Shown: positions 25,421 through 34,598, counted from the stretch's first letter. The stretch: 64,000 nt of DNA from Jiangella gansuensis DSM 44835 (GCF_000515395.1 NZ_KI911782.1:2850606-2914605); one strand, 5' to 3'. Notes: generated by a model not told the origin, from the sequence alone. Program-made: numbers and translations.

Positions 25421-26410
25421 TCACCGCACCACCAGGTAGACGATCAGGGCGATCACGACGACGATCACCAGAACGAGCGGAACGAGCCGCTTGGCGATCG
25501 ATCCGCCGGCGACGCTCATGAGATCGAGAGCTTCCCCGTCGGGCGTCGTCGGGTCGGCCGGACGCGTCTCCGGCCGTCCGAACGCAGCCGCCGCCGGGGC
25601 GGCCGCGGCCGGGGCCGCCGCGGCCGGGGCCGCTGCGGCCGGCGTGGCCGCCTCCGCACTCGGCGGCCCGGGTGAGGCCGGATCGGGGTGTGGCTCCTCC
25701 GGCTCCGGTTCGGGCGACGGTCGCCCGGGTGAGGCCGGATCGGGGTGTGGCTCCTCCGGCTCCGGTTCGGGCGACGGTCGCCCGGGTGAGGCCGGATCGG
25801 GGTGTGGCTCCTCCGGCTCCGGTTCGGGCGACGGTCGCCCGGGTGAGGCCGGATCGCGCTGCGGCTCCTCGACCGCCACGCCGGAGGCCAGGGTCGCCGC
25901 TCCCGCAGCCGCTGCGGCTGCCGATGTCCCGCCGGCCAGCGAGCCCGTGGCGGCCGCCGCCCCGACCGGCGTGTTCAGCTTCGCCTCCAGGCACTCCACG
26001 AACTGAGCCAGCAGCTTCGTGGAGACCTCCGAGATCATGCCGCGTCCGAGCTGCGCGATCCGGCCGCTGATGCGCAGGTCGGTATCGACGCTCACCACCG
26101 TTCCGGCGCCGCCTTCACGGAGCTGGGCGACGATCTCCGCGGACGCCGCCCCCGCGCCGCGGGCATCGCGCCCGGTGGCCCGGATGATCGCCCGGTGCTG
26201 GTCCTCGTCCCGGTGCACGAAACGCGCGGTGCCGGCGTACTCGGCGACGATCGGGCCGACCTTCACCTTGATCCGGCCCGAGTGCACATCGCCGTCCACG
26301 CCGGTGAGCTGTGCGCCGGGCAGGCACGGAGCGATGCCCTCGAGGTCGGTCAAGACCGTCCAGGCCTGGCCGACCGGTGCCCCTACCGTGAACTCGTTGT
26401 CGATCTTCAT
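25421..26410 (-). CDS. CoxG-like SRPBCC protein with repeat linker and C-terminal membrane anchor
   Basis: The product is 329 residues. Residues 1-~145 are a carbon monoxide dehydrogenase subunit G-type START domain (FTVGAPVGQAWTVLTDLEGI, then CLPGAQL, then GRIAQLGRGMI). A long Ala/Pro/Glu linker follows, containing three exact 19-residue repeats (EEPHPDPASPGRPSPEPEP) plus flanking partial copies. One transmembrane helix (LVPLVLVIVVVIALIVYLVV) ends the protein. CoxG proteins are linked to molybdo-hydroxylase maturation and membrane attachment, but no Cox genes are nearby, so the role here is open. Confidence 0.85.
   Translation of the reverse strand: MKIDNEFTVGAPVGQAWTVLTDLEGIAPCLPGAQLTGVDGDVHSGRIKVKVGPIVAEYAGTARFVHRDEDQHRAIIRATGRDARGAGAASAEIVAQLREGGAGTVVSVDTDLRISGRIAQLGRGMISEVSTKLLAQFVECLEAKLNTPVGAAAATGSLAGGTSAAAAAAGAATLASGVAVEEPQRDPASPGRPSPEPEPEEPHPDPASPGRPSPEPEPEEPHPDPASPGRPSPEPEPEEPHPDPASPGPPSAEAATPAAAAPAAAAPAAAAPAAAAFGRPETRPADPTTPDGEALDLMSVAGGSIAKRLVPLVLVIVVVIALIVYLVVR
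25677..25847. repeat. Three perfect 57-bp tandem repeats inside the CoxG-like gene
   Basis: The unit beginning GCCGGATCGGGGTGTGGCTC starts at 25677, 25734 and 25791 and is identical in all three; a fourth diverging copy starts at 25848. Each unit codes for 19 residues, so changes in copy number keep the frame. Identity at the DNA level points to recent expansion. Confidence 0.95.
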
Positions 26411-26510
26411 TGATCCTCCCCAGTTCCGGGGGTGTCGTCACGATGCTCCCAGCCTACGGAGAATCCAGCCGGTTGACCGGCGCCCACCAGCACTTCTCCA
26501 TGATCAGCCA

Positions 26511-26540
26511 GGGTTTACCCCGTTCTGTCCGGGTCAACCC
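26511..26540 (-). terminator. Possible terminator after the amidohydrolase gene
   Basis: GGGTTTACCC (26511-26520) and GGGTCAACCC (26531-26540) are 9/10 complementary arms around 10 nt, 20 nt past the amidohydrolase stop. ATGATC lies beside it, as in the other gene-end palindromes of this window. Confidence 0.4.
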
Positions 26541-26560
26541 ACGATGATCGCGGAGATCCG

Positions 26561-28162
26561 CTAGACGGAGAACACCGTCCGGCCACGCACGACGGTACGC
26601 AGGCAGCGCGGCAGCGGCGCGCCGGGCGACAGGTCGGGAAGCCCGGGGACACCGGCGCGAGGGTCGGTCGACCACGCTGCGATCCGCTCGTCCGGCGCCT
26701 GGACCACCAGTTCTCCGGGCACCTCCCAGATCGCGAACGACGCGCGCATGCCCGGCGCCAGCACCCCGGCGTCCTCGACGCGGGCCGCCCGCCAGCCGCC
26801 CCGGGTCGCCGCGGAGAACGCCGCTCGCGCGCTCAACCGCTGCGACGGCACACGGTGCTGGGCCGCGGCGCGGACGGTCTCCCAGCCGGCCAGCGGCGTG
26901 ACCGGCGAGTCGGATCCGAACGCCAGCAGGACCCCGGCCCGGGCGAGACCGGCGAACGGGTTCAGGGACACGCCTCGCTCCGGCCCGAGCCGCTCGACGT
27001 ACATGCCGTCCTCACCGCCCCACAGCGCGTCGAAGGCGGGCTGCACGCTGGCGACGACGCCGAGCCGGGACAGCTCGCCGATGATCTGCTCGTCCACCAT
27101 CTCCACGTGCTCCAGCCGGTGTCGGGACCCGACGACGGCGGCCAGCCCGCACTGCGCGGCCGCGGCCGACAGCGCCTGGACCGCCACCCGCACCGCCTCG
27201 TCGCCGATGCAGTGGAACCCCGCTTGGATGCCCGCCCGCGTGCACGCGACCACGTGCTCCGTCGCGGTCTCGACGTCCAGGTAGAGTCGGCCGTGCTCGT
27301 CCGGAGCGTCGGCGTAGGGAGAGCTCAGCCGGGCGCTGCGGGAGCCGATCGAGCCATCGAGGTTCAGGTCGCCGGCCGCGCCGGTCGCGCCGAGCGCCTG
27401 TGCCTCGGCCGCGCCGAGCGCGCCCCAGTACCCCGTCACGTCCGGCAGCGCCGGATCGGCGCCCAGCGACAGCACGGCCGCGAAGTCGGTCGGGTCGCTG
27501 ATCTGGGGCGACCCCATCTCGTGCACGGCGCCGACGCCGAGCGACGCGGCGTGCCGCAGCGCCTCGGTCCGCAGCGCCGCGAGCCGGCTGCCGGACACGG
27601 CGGCGCGGGCGGCCCGGCGGGCGCGATGGTGGGCGTCGCGGCGCACCAGGCCGTCGTCGTACCCGTCGGCGCCCTCGATGGACGGGTCGGCGGCGAGCAG
27701 CGCCGGGGACACCGCGGCGGTGTGGACGTCGCGACGGGCCAGGTAGACCACCGCGCCGCCGGTGGCGCGGTCCAGTTCCGCCGGCGACGGAGCACGGCCC
27801 TCCGGCCAGCCGTCCTCCTCCCAGCCGAAGCCGAGGACGGCCTCGCCGGGCCGCTCGCCGGCCCGCCTGGCGACCAGGTCCAGCAGCTTCGTCAGGCTGC
27901 CGACGCCGGCCAGATCGAGCCCGTCGCGGGCCAGGCCGGTCTCGGTGAGGTGCACGTGGGCGTCGACGAACGCCGGGGCGACCAGCGCGTCCTCCAGGTC
28001 GACGACCTGTGAGGCGGAGTCCGCGTGCATCTCGGCCGCGCCGTCGGCCCCCACCCATGCGACGGTGTCGTCGACGACCAGCATCGCGGTGGCGAACGGG
28101 TCGGCGGGGCTGTAGATGCGGCCGTGGCGGTAGAGAGTGGTCGTCACCCGCCGATTCTCCAT
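26561..28162 (-). CDS. Amidohydrolase family protein (YtcJ-like, Amidohydro_3)
   Basis: The product is 533 residues. Metal-binding motifs of the amidohydrolase superfamily are visible: VDAHVHLTE near residue 66, the histidine region FHCIGDEAV, then RLEHVEMV, and the catalytic Asp in LLAFGSDSPVTP. YtcJ-like members hydrolyse cyclic or linear amides; the substrate is unknown. ATG 28162 has GAGGGG upstream; an in-frame GTG lies five codons later. No signal peptide. It is downstream of the WYL regulator but separated from it by a hairpin. Confidence 0.9.
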   Translation of the reverse strand: MENRRVTTTLYRHGRIYSPADPFATAMLVVDDTVAWVGADGAAEMHADSASQVVDLEDALVAPAFVDAHVHLTETGLARDGLDLAGVGSLTKLLDLVARRAGERPGEAVLGFGWEEDGWPEGRAPSPAELDRATGGAVVYLARRDVHTAAVSPALLAADPSIEGADGYDDGLVRRDAHHRARRAARAAVSGSRLAALRTEALRHAASLGVGAVHEMGSPQISDPTDFAAVLSLGADPALPDVTGYWGALGAAEAQALGATGAAGDLNLDGSIGSRSARLSSPYADAPDEHGRLYLDVETATEHVVACTRAGIQAGFHCIGDEAVRVAVQALSAAAAQCGLAAVVGSRHRLEHVEMVDEQIIGELSRLGVVASVQPAFDALWGGEDGMYVERLGPERGVSLNPFAGLARAGVLLAFGSDSPVTPLAGWETVRAAAQHRVPSQRLSARAAFSAATRGGWRAARVEDAGVLAPGMRASFAIWEVPGELVVQAPDERIAAWSTDPRAGVPGLPDLSPGAPLPRCLRTVVRGRTVFSV

Positions 28163-28203
28163 GACGCCCCTCAGGACGCCGGTGGCCCACCCGCTCGCTC
28201 CGC

Positions 28204-28275
28204 GTTGATCTTGGAGTTTGCGCGGAATCCCGGCGGCTTTTGTCCGATTGATTCCGCGGTTACTCCAAGATCAAC
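28204..28275. terminator. Long hairpin at the 3' end of the WYL regulator gene
   Basis: GTTGATCTTGGAGT (28204-28217) pairs perfectly with 28262-28275, and CGCGGAAT (28221-28228) with 28251-28258, with a 3x3 internal loop and a 22-nt terminal loop. It contains the regulator's stop codon (28271-28273). The ends carry TTGATC/GATCAA as in the 53207 palindrome. Confidence 0.75.
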
Positions 28276-29251
28276 CGGGATGGGGGCTCGAGCCGGCGAC
28301 GGCGCGCGCGTACCGGCCGGCCAGCCGCGCGACGTGGTCCACCAGTTCCGGCGGCGAGAGCACCTCGAAGTCGACCCCGGTGGAGCCCAGCCGCACGGCG
28401 AGCGTGTCCAGCGAATCGGCTCCGGTCTCCAGGACGCAGGCCCCGGCGCCGTCGGGCACGACGGTGCCGGCGGCCACGGGGATATGCGCTGCCATCCGCT
28501 CCGCCGGCGCGTGCAGCCGCACCCGCGCGTGGTAGCGCCACGACGCCGCGGACACCCGGCTGGACACGTACGCCGCGACATCGTCCGCCGGCGGCTCCCG
28601 CGGTGGGAACCGGGCTCCCACCGGCAGGCAGTCGGCGATCCGGTCCACCCGGAAGGTCCGCCAGTCGGCGCGGTCGAGGTCCCAGGCGACGAGGTACCAG
28701 CGCCGTCCCCAGCGGACCAGCCGCAGCGGCTCCGCCGTCCGCCGGCTGATGTCCTCGGCGTGTGACCGGTAGCCGAACCGGATCCGCTCCCGGTCGCGGC
28801 AGGCCATGGACAGCGTTGCCAGCAGCGCGGCGTCCACCGCCGGCGCCGGCACGTCGTACGGGACGGTGACGGTGGCGCCCTCCAGCGCCTGGACCCGCCG
28901 GCGCAGCCGCGAGGGCAGGACCTGTTCCAGCTTCGCCAGCGCCCGCACCGACGTCTCCTCGATGCCCTCGACGGCTCCCGCGGCGGCTCCGCGCAGCCCC
29001 AGCGCGACGGCGACCGCCTCGTCGTCGTCGAGAAGCAACGGCGGCAGCTCGGCGCCGGCGCCGAGCCGGTAGCCCCCGGTGACGCCGGGTGCCGCGTCGA
29101 CCGGATAGCCGAGGGAGCGCAGCTTGTCCACGTCGTTGCGGACGGTCCGGGTGCTGACGGCGAGCCGCTCGGCCAGCTCCGGCCCGGTCCACGACCGGCG
29201 GACCTGTAACAAGGACAGCAGGCGCAGCAGCCGCGCCGAGGTTTCCAACAT
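28271..29251 (-). CDS. HTH-WYL transcriptional regulator
   Basis: The product is 326 residues. An N-terminal DeoR-type winged helix ([40 protein letters not shown]) is followed by a WYL domain, whose ligand motif appears as [21 protein letters not shown], and a C-terminal WCX region. WYL domains bind nucleic-acid or nucleotide-like ligands and occur in stress and defence regulators. It is divergent from the epoxide hydrolase gene across a 63-bp gap holding a perfect palindrome, probably its operator. Confidence 0.92.
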   Translation of the reverse strand: MLETSARLLRLLSLLQVRRSWTGPELAERLAVSTRTVRNDVDKLRSLGYPVDAAPGVTGGYRLGAGAELPPLLLDDDEAVAVALGLRGAAAGAVEGIEETSVRALAKLEQVLPSRLRRRVQALEGATVTVPYDVPAPAVDAALLATLSMACRDRERIRFGYRSHAEDISRRTAEPLRLVRWGRRWYLVAWDLDRADWRTFRVDRIADCLPVGARFPPREPPADDVAAYVSSRVSAASWRYHARVRLHAPAERMAAHIPVAAGTVVPDGAGACVLETGADSLDTLAVRLGSTGVDFEVLSPPELVDHVARLAGRYARAVAGSSPHPG

Positions 29252-29268
29252 TCCTCGGAGTCTGCCAT

Positions 29269-29297
29269 CCAACGCGGAACGAAGTCTTCCGCGTTGG
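29269..29297. promoter_or_regulatory. Perfect 11-bp inverted repeat, likely WYL operator
   Basis: CCAACGCGGAA (29269-29279) and TTCCGCGTTGG (29287-29297) flank 7 nt in the divergent promoter region. It ends 5 nt before the epoxide hydrolase -10 box (TACCGT, 29302-29307), so a bound regulator would cover the -35 zone of that gene and also sit just upstream of its own start. Confidence 0.7.
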
Positions 29298-29314
29298 TCC
29301 GTACCGTCCTCGCC

Positions 29315-30439
29315 ATGGACACCACACCGCAGATCACCCCGTTCACCATCGACGTTCCGCAGGCCGACCTCGACGACCTGCAGGCCCGGCTGGAGCGCAC
29401 CCGGTTCGCCACCGAGGCACCAGGCAACGGTTGGGACCACGGCGTCCCGGTCGGTTTCGTGCGGCGCCTGGTCGAGCGCTGGCGCGACGAGTACGACTGG
29501 CGGGCCTGGGAGGCCAGGTTCAACCGCTACCCCCAGTTCACGACCGAGATCGACGGCCAGCAGGTGCACTTCCTGCACGTCCGCTCCCCCGAGCCGGACG
29601 CCTTCCCGCTGCTGCTCACGCACGGCTGGCCGGGGTCGATCGCCGAGTTCCTGGACGTCATCGAACCGCTGACCGATCCGCGGGCTCACGGCGGTGACCC
29701 GTCGACCGCGTTCCATCTGGTCATCCCGTCGCTTCCGGGGTTCGGGTTCTCCGGCCCCACCGGGTCGGCCGGCTGGGACCGGGCCCGGATCGCCCGCGCC
29801 TGGGTGGAGCTCATGCGGCGCCTGGGCTACGAGCGCTACGGCCTGCACGGCAACGACGGCGGCTCGCTGATCTCGCCGGAGGTCGGCCGGCTCGACCCCG
29901 GGCGGGTCGCCGGCGTGCACGTCACCCAGGTGTTCTCCTTCCCGTCCGGCGACCCGGCCGAACTGGAGGGGCTCAGCGACGACGAGCAGGCCGGGATGCA
30001 GCGGCTGCAGTGGTTCTGGGAGAAGCTCGGCGCCTTCAACCAGCTGCAGGCGAGCCAGCCGCAGACGCTGGCGCACGCCCTGGCCGACTCTCCCGCCGGC
30101 CAGCTCGCCTGGAGCGCCCAGCTGTTCGGCGCGGACGCCGTCAGCGACGACTTCATCCTCACCAACGTCAGCATCTACTGGTTGACCAACACCGCCGGGT
30201 CGTCGGCGCGGTTCTACTACGACGACGCGCGGGGCGTGCCGCCGTCGGAGCCGACGACGGTGCCGCTCGGCCTGGCCGGGTTCAAGGACGACTTCATCTC
30301 CATCCGGCGGTTCGCCGAACGTGACCACGCCAACATCGTGCAGTGGAACACGTACGACAGCGGCGGTCACTACTCCGCCCATCAGGTCCCGGACGTGCTC
30401 GTGGCGGATGTGCGTGAGTTCTTCCGCGGGTTGCGGTGA
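29315..30439 (+). CDS. Epoxide hydrolase, EHN-type alpha/beta hydrolase
   Basis: The product is 374 residues. It has the N-terminal EHN domain ([21 protein letters not shown], with [19 protein letters not shown]) and the alpha/beta-hydrolase core. The oxyanion motif is [11 protein letters not shown]; the nucleophile Asp lies in [12 protein letters not shown] and the catalytic His in SGGHYSAHQ. The family opens epoxides to diols; related proteins occur in catabolic and secondary pathways. TACCGT 7 nt before the ATG suggests a leaderless transcript under the divergent WYL regulator. Confidence 0.92.
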   Translation: MDTTPQITPFTIDVPQADLDDLQARLERTRFATEAPGNGWDHGVPVGFVRRLVERWRDEYDWRAWEARFNRYPQFTTEIDGQQVHFLHVRSPEPDAFPLLLTHGWPGSIAEFLDVIEPLTDPRAHGGDPSTAFHLVIPSLPGFGFSGPTGSAGWDRARIARAWVELMRRLGYERYGLHGNDGGSLISPEVGRLDPGRVAGVHVTQVFSFPSGDPAELEGLSDDEQAGMQRLQWFWEKLGAFNQLQASQPQTLAHALADSPAGQLAWSAQLFGADAVSDDFILTNVSIYWLTNTAGSSARFYYDDARGVPPSEPTTVPLGLAGFKDDFISIRRFAERDHANIVQWNTYDSGGHYSAHQVPDVLVADVREFFRGLR

Positions 30440-30483
30440 CACTCGCCGCCGTCGTTGTCGGTGCTCCGCGAGAGGCTTGACCC

Positions 30484-31581
30484 ATGCCCGACGTCCTCAC
30501 CCGGCGCGAACTGAACCGTGCGACGCTCGCGCGGCAGCTGCTCCTGGACCGCGCCGACCGGCCGGTGCTCGACACCGTCGAGCACCTGGCCGGGCTCCAG
30601 GCGCAGCAGCCCTTCTCGCCGTACTACCAGCTCTGGTCCCGGCTGCGCGGGTTCGCCGCGCAGGACCTCGCCGCACTGCTGCTGGAGCGTGCCGTGGTCC
30701 GGATCGCCACCCAGCGAGGCACCATCCACCTGCACTCCGCCGCCGACGCGTTGGGCATCCGGCCGTGGATCCAGCCGCTCTACCTCGCCGACCTGCAGGT
30801 CAACACCGAGCACGCCAAGGCGCTGGCGGGCGTGGACCTCGACGCGGTCCGCGCGGCCGCGCGCACGATCCTGGACGAGTCGCCGCGCACCGTGGCCGAA
30901 CTGGGCCGGCTGCTCGCGGCCCGGTGGCCGGACGTCGGGGCGTCGCATCTGGCGTACGCGGCGCGCAACCTGCTGGCGCTGGTGCAGGTCCCGCCCCGTG
31001 GCGTCTGGGGCCGCAGCGGGCAGACGCGGCTGGCGACGGTGGAATCCTGGCTGGGCCGGCCGGTCGAAACCGCGCCGGATCCGGCACGGTTCGTCCTGCG
31101 CTACCTCGGTGCCTTCGGGCCCGCGTCGGTGCTCGACGTGCAGACCTGGTCCGGGCTGACCAGGCTGCGTGACGTGGTCGACGAGCTGCGACCGGGGTTG
31201 CGGGTCTTCCGCGACGAGTCGGGCCGCGAACTGTTCGACCTGCCCGACGCGCCTCGTCCTCCGGCCGACACACCAGCGCCGGTCCGGTTCCTGCCCGACT
31301 ACGACAACGTGCTGCGCTCCCATGCCGACCGCACCCGCCTCGTCGACGACGTCACCCGCAAGCGGATGAACCGCCGCAACGGCGTGGTGCCGCACGCCCT
31401 GCTCGTCGACGGAGAGGTCGCCGGCTGGTGGCGGCTGTCCGACGATGGGCTCACGGTCACCCCGTTCCGGGCGTTCAGCACCGCCGAGCGCGACGCCGTC
31501 GTCGCCGAAGGGCGGGAGCTGCTGGCGTTCGCAGCTCCGGACGCGGATCCCGACGGCGTCCGGGTGGCGGCTCCGGAGTGA
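30484..31581 (+). CDS. AlkZ-like (HTH_42) winged-helix protein, putative DNA glycosylase
   Basis: The product is 365 residues. It has the tandem winged-helix architecture of the HTH_42/YcaQ family. Near residue 38, LAGLQAQQPFSPYYQLWSRL contains the Q-x-Q motif that forms the active site in AlkZ-type glycosylases, enzymes that remove bulky alkylated bases and cross-links. The TQRGTIHLHSAADA and RFLPDYDNVLRSHADR segments are also family-typical. Most relatives are annotated only as DNA-binding proteins. It lies 44 nt after the epoxide hydrolase gene and may be co-transcribed. Confidence 0.78.
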   Translation: MPDVLTRRELNRATLARQLLLDRADRPVLDTVEHLAGLQAQQPFSPYYQLWSRLRGFAAQDLAALLLERAVVRIATQRGTIHLHSAADALGIRPWIQPLYLADLQVNTEHAKALAGVDLDAVRAAARTILDESPRTVAELGRLLAARWPDVGASHLAYAARNLLALVQVPPRGVWGRSGQTRLATVESWLGRPVETAPDPARFVLRYLGAFGPASVLDVQTWSGLTRLRDVVDELRPGLRVFRDESGRELFDLPDAPRPPADTPAPVRFLPDYDNVLRSHADRTRLVDDVTRKRMNRRNGVVPHALLVDGEVAGWWRLSDDGLTVTPFRAFSTAERDAVVAEGRELLAFAAPDADPDGVRVAAPE

Positions 31582-31616
31582 CCGGCGCGCACGAGCCCGA
31601 GCCCGGCGGACCGCCG

Positions 31617-33215
31617 TCAGCCGGGCAGCCGCTCGTCGCCCTGCCATTCCAGGTCGGCACCACCGGCGACCAGACGCGCCTGTAGCCGGGCGACGTGGTC
31701 AGCGCTGCCATGGATGCCGTGCGGCGGAACCCCGGACTCCAGCGCGTACGCCGCCAGGGTGCCGGCCGCCTCACCGATGGACCACTCCGCCGGATGCACC
31801 CGGTAGCAGCCGTTGGTGATGTGCGTGCTGCCGATCGTCTTCGCGGCGGCCACCAGGTTCCGGACCCGCACCGGCAGCAGGGCGCCCAGCGGAATCGTGA
31901 AGGGCAGCGCGGCGATGTCGAGGTACCCGTCGCCGCCGACCGTCGGATGCAGGTCGATCCGGTAGGCGCCGGTGCCGACCGTGTCGGGGTACCGGACAGC
32001 CGGCGAACCGGCCCGCACGGTCACCGAGAGATCCTGCTCCACGGGGGTCGTGACGGCCACGATGCGCCGGCTCTCCCGGATGTACGGCGCCTGGGCCAAC
32101 CCGTCGTCGGTGCCCATCACGTCCGGGCGCAACCGCAGGCCCGGCCAGCCGGTGCCGCCGTCCGGACGCGGTGCCTCGGTCTGCAGCCAATAGAGGAGGC
32201 ACCGGCTCATTTCCCGGGCGCCGGCCCGGTGCTCCGCGGCGTCGGGCACACCGAGGACCGGCCCGGCGAGGTAGTCGTTCATCGGCCAGTTCACGATGGT
32301 CACGTCGCTCGCGGCGACGTCGTCGCGCACCGTCTCGCGGGCGAGGACCCTGCGGTAGCTCCACAGTTCCGGCGCCCGGACGCCCTCTTCCATGCCCACG
32401 GCGGCCGCCGGCGCGTTCGGCGCGAACCGCGCCGTCACTGGTTCACCGGTGCGCGGGCTGGGGTACGTCCAGCCGAACATCGGCCCGGGCCAGCCCTCGG
32501 GCCGGAGGTCCCGCCACCGGTCGTAACCCGGCGGGCGGTCGATGACGTGGTCGCCGTCGACGTGGTCGACCGCGAAGCAGTGCGTGACGGCCTGCATGTT
32601 CAGCGGGCGCGGCGTCGGCCCGGCGTGCGGTTCGCCGGTCTCGTCCCGCGATTCCGAGCCGGTCCGGTGCTCGACGTCGCCGAGCGCCAGGACGTCGCCG
32701 GCCTCGGTCGCGTCGAGCACGTATCTCGGCTCGACGTCCACGGTGCGACCGGTGTGGTCGCGCAGGCTCACCCCGGTGATCACGTCGCCGTCGGTGGCCA
32801 CCGAGACCGGCACCGCGCGACGCAGCACTCGCAGCCGGCCGGCGGCGATCCAGGGCTGCAGGACGGCCTCGATGGCCAGCGCGGCAACCCGTGGTTCCAC
32901 GCTCAGCTCGCTGACCCACGCCCGTCCGGGGTTGAGCCTGCGGTCGCCGCTCGCGGACTCCGACAGCGGGTACGTGGCGCGGTAGAGGGAGCGGATGAGC
33001 CGGCGCAGGGCCCGGTACGACGCCGTCGAACCGTGGGTCTCGATCCAGGGATGTTCGTCCGGTGGCACGCCCTGGGAGGTGAGCTGGCCGCCCAGCCAGG
33101 GGTACTCCTCCGTCAGGACGACGTCGGCGCCGGCCGCGCAGGCGGCCTGGACCGCCGCGACCCCGCCCATCCCCCCGCCGACCACCAGGACGTCCGCACG
33201 CCAGCCCTCAGCCAT
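31617..33215 (-). CDS. FAD-dependent oxidoreductase (FAD_oxidored family)
   Basis: The product is 532 residues. The dinucleotide-binding motif DVLVVGGGMGGVAAVQAACA is at residues 8-27. TEEYPWLGGQLTSQGVPPDE and the C-terminal TNGCYRVHPAEWSIGEAAGTLA belong to the FAD_oxidored family, often found in sugar-degradation loci beside oxidoreductases and lyases. ATG 33215 overlaps the GntR gene by 8 nt, so it is the last gene of the large minus-strand operon. Its substrate is probably a derivative of the imported sugar. Confidence 0.88.
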   Translation of the reverse strand: MAEGWRADVLVVGGGMGGVAAVQAACAAGADVVLTEEYPWLGGQLTSQGVPPDEHPWIETHGSTASYRALRRLIRSLYRATYPLSESASGDRRLNPGRAWVSELSVEPRVAALAIEAVLQPWIAAGRLRVLRRAVPVSVATDGDVITGVSLRDHTGRTVDVEPRYVLDATEAGDVLALGDVEHRTGSESRDETGEPHAGPTPRPLNMQAVTHCFAVDHVDGDHVIDRPPGYDRWRDLRPEGWPGPMFGWTYPSPRTGEPVTARFAPNAPAAAVGMEEGVRAPELWSYRRVLARETVRDDVAASDVTIVNWPMNDYLAGPVLGVPDAAEHRAGAREMSRCLLYWLQTEAPRPDGGTGWPGLRLRPDVMGTDDGLAQAPYIRESRRIVAVTTPVEQDLSVTVRAGSPAVRYPDTVGTGAYRIDLHPTVGGDGYLDIAALPFTIPLGALLPVRVRNLVAAAKTIGSTHITNGCYRVHPAEWSIGEAAGTLAAYALESGVPPHGIHGSADHVARLQARLVAGGADLEWQGDERLPG

Positions 33216-33915
33216 GGTCGCCACGCCGGGCGGTGAGGACGAACTCGTAGCGGTCCGCGCGGTAGTGCGAGACCGCGCGCTCGATCGCCCTGCCACGCCC
33301 GTCGTAGCCGACTCGCCGGACCTCCAGCAGGGGCGCGCCCGGGTCCACCTCCAGCAGCGACGCCTGGCTCTCGGCGGCCACGGACGCGGAGATCCACTGC
33401 TGCGCCATGGTCACCTCGACGCCGTAGGCGGCCTTCAGCAGCTCGTACAGGCCGGCGGAGATGTCGTGCGTCAACAGACCCGGGAACGGGTCGGCCAGCA
33501 GGATGACCTCCTCGAGGCACATCGGCTTGCTGTCGGCCAGCCGAAGCCGGTCCAGCCGGTACGCCAGCGTGCCGTCGGGTACCGCCAGGTCGGTCGCGAC
33601 GGTGCCGTCCACCGCCAGCGGCTCGGCGTCGAGCAGCTGGCTTCCCGGCTCGAGTCCGCGCGCTCGCATGTCCTCGCTGAACCCGGACAGCGTGGTGTCC
33701 TTGGCGATGCGGGTGGGTGACACGAACGTCCCGCTGCCGCGCACGCTGTAGATGAGTCCGGAGTCGGCCAGCGCGCGCAGTACCTGCCGCAGGGTGGAGC
33801 GGCTGACGCCGAGCTCCTCGGCGAGGTCCACCTCCCTCGGCAACATCTCGTGCGCCGCCATGGACGCGATCCGGGTGGACAGTTCGGTGTGGACCCTGTT
33901 CGCTTTCGTACTCAC
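33208..33915 (-). CDS. GntR-family regulator, HutC/UTRA type
   Basis: The product is 235 residues. GTG 33915 overlaps the nanE-like stop (GTGA). The winged helix is LAEELGVSRSTLRQVLRALA with the wing YSVRGSGTFVS. The C-terminal UTRA sensor domain ends in LLEVRRVGYDGRGRAIERAV. UTRA regulators bind amino-sugar phosphates, such as GlcNAc-6-P in DasR/NagR. Here the encoded epimerase and kinase suggest a related effector. It likely controls this operon through the repeated AGRTAC/ATAC motifs at 41953-42002. Confidence 0.92.
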   Translation of the reverse strand: MSTKANRVHTELSTRIASMAAHEMLPREVDLAEELGVSRSTLRQVLRALADSGLIYSVRGSGTFVSPTRIAKDTTLSGFSEDMRARGLEPGSQLLDAEPLAVDGTVATDLAVPDGTLAYRLDRLRLADSKPMCLEEVILLADPFPGLLTHDISAGLYELLKAAYGVEVTMAQQWISASVAAESQASLLEVDPGAPLLEVRRVGYDGRGRAIERAVSHYRADRYEFVLTARRGDHG

Positions 33916-34598
33916 TTCTCTCCCGCGTCGTCGACGAGACTGGCTGCGGTGAACCGCTGGGTGATGCGCACCGGGTCGGAGATCGCGGTGCCCACGACGA
34001 CCGACCACGCCCCGGCCGCGAAGGCGGCCCGGACGTGCTCGGGCGTGGTGTAGCGCCCCTCGGCGAGCACCGGGACCTCGAGCACGCCGCTGATCCGGCC
34101 GACGGCGGCGAGGTCGGGGTCGTCGGACGTGCGCGGCGCGGTGTACCCGGCCAACGTGGTGCTGACGGCGTCGGCGCCGGCGGCGACGGCGTGCCTGGCC
34201 GCGGGGACGCCGTCCACGTCGGCCAGGAAGGCCGCCCCGGCCGCGTGAGTGGCTACGACCAGGTCGGCGACGGTGTCAGCGCCGGGCCGGGGCCGGTCGG
34301 TGCCGTCGGCGGCGATGATGTCCGCGCCGGCGTCGGCCAGCCGCCGGGCGTCCTCGGCGGCCGGCGTGATGTACACGTCGCTGCCGGGAACCTGCCGCTT
34401 GACCAGCCCGATGACGGGCACGCCGAGGTCGCGCACGGCTCGCACGTGCGCGACGTCCTTCACCCGCAGGGCTGCGGCACCGCCCAGAACTGCCGCCTGC
34501 GCCATGGCCCTCATCATGCCCGCATCCGCGAACGGACTGTCGTCGCCGGCCTGGCAGGACACGACGAGTCGGCCCCGGATCTGTTCGAACACGTTCAC
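33912..34598 (-). CDS. nanE: N-acetylmannosamine-6-phosphate 2-epimerase-like protein
   Basis: The product is 228 residues from GTG 34598, overlapping the kinase stop by 4 nt. The NanE barrel motifs are clear: GRLVVSCQAGDDSPF, AALRVKDVAHVRAVRDL, VIGLVKRQVPGSDVYITP and ADIIAADGTDRPRPG. NanE converts ManNAc-6-P to GlcNAc-6-P in sialic acid and ManNAc catabolism. Together with the adjacent kinase this gives a ManNAc-to-GlcNAc-6-P route. No nanA lyase is present in the window. Confidence 0.87.
   Translation of the reverse strand: MNVFEQIRGRLVVSCQAGDDSPFADAGMMRAMAQAAVLGGAAALRVKDVAHVRAVRDLGVPVIGLVKRQVPGSDVYITPAAEDARRLADAGADIIAADGTDRPRPGADTVADLVVATHAAGAAFLADVDGVPAARHAVAAGADAVSTTLAGYTAPRTSDDPDLAAVGRISGVLEVPVLAEGRYTTPEHVRAAFAAGAWSVVVGTAISDPVRITQRFTAASLVDDAGEK

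Noticed and set aside
25677-25860. Regular 57-bp direct repeats as a CRISPR-like array
   Set aside because: The units are contiguous with no spacers, keep the reading frame and encode a Pro/Glu linker in a normal gene.
28271-30442. A 723-codon open frame extending the WYL regulator upstream through the epoxide hydrolase gene
   Set aside because: The extension is antisense to a clear epoxide hydrolase. The WYL homology starts at 29251, and the extra residues resemble no protein. High GC keeps antisense frames open.
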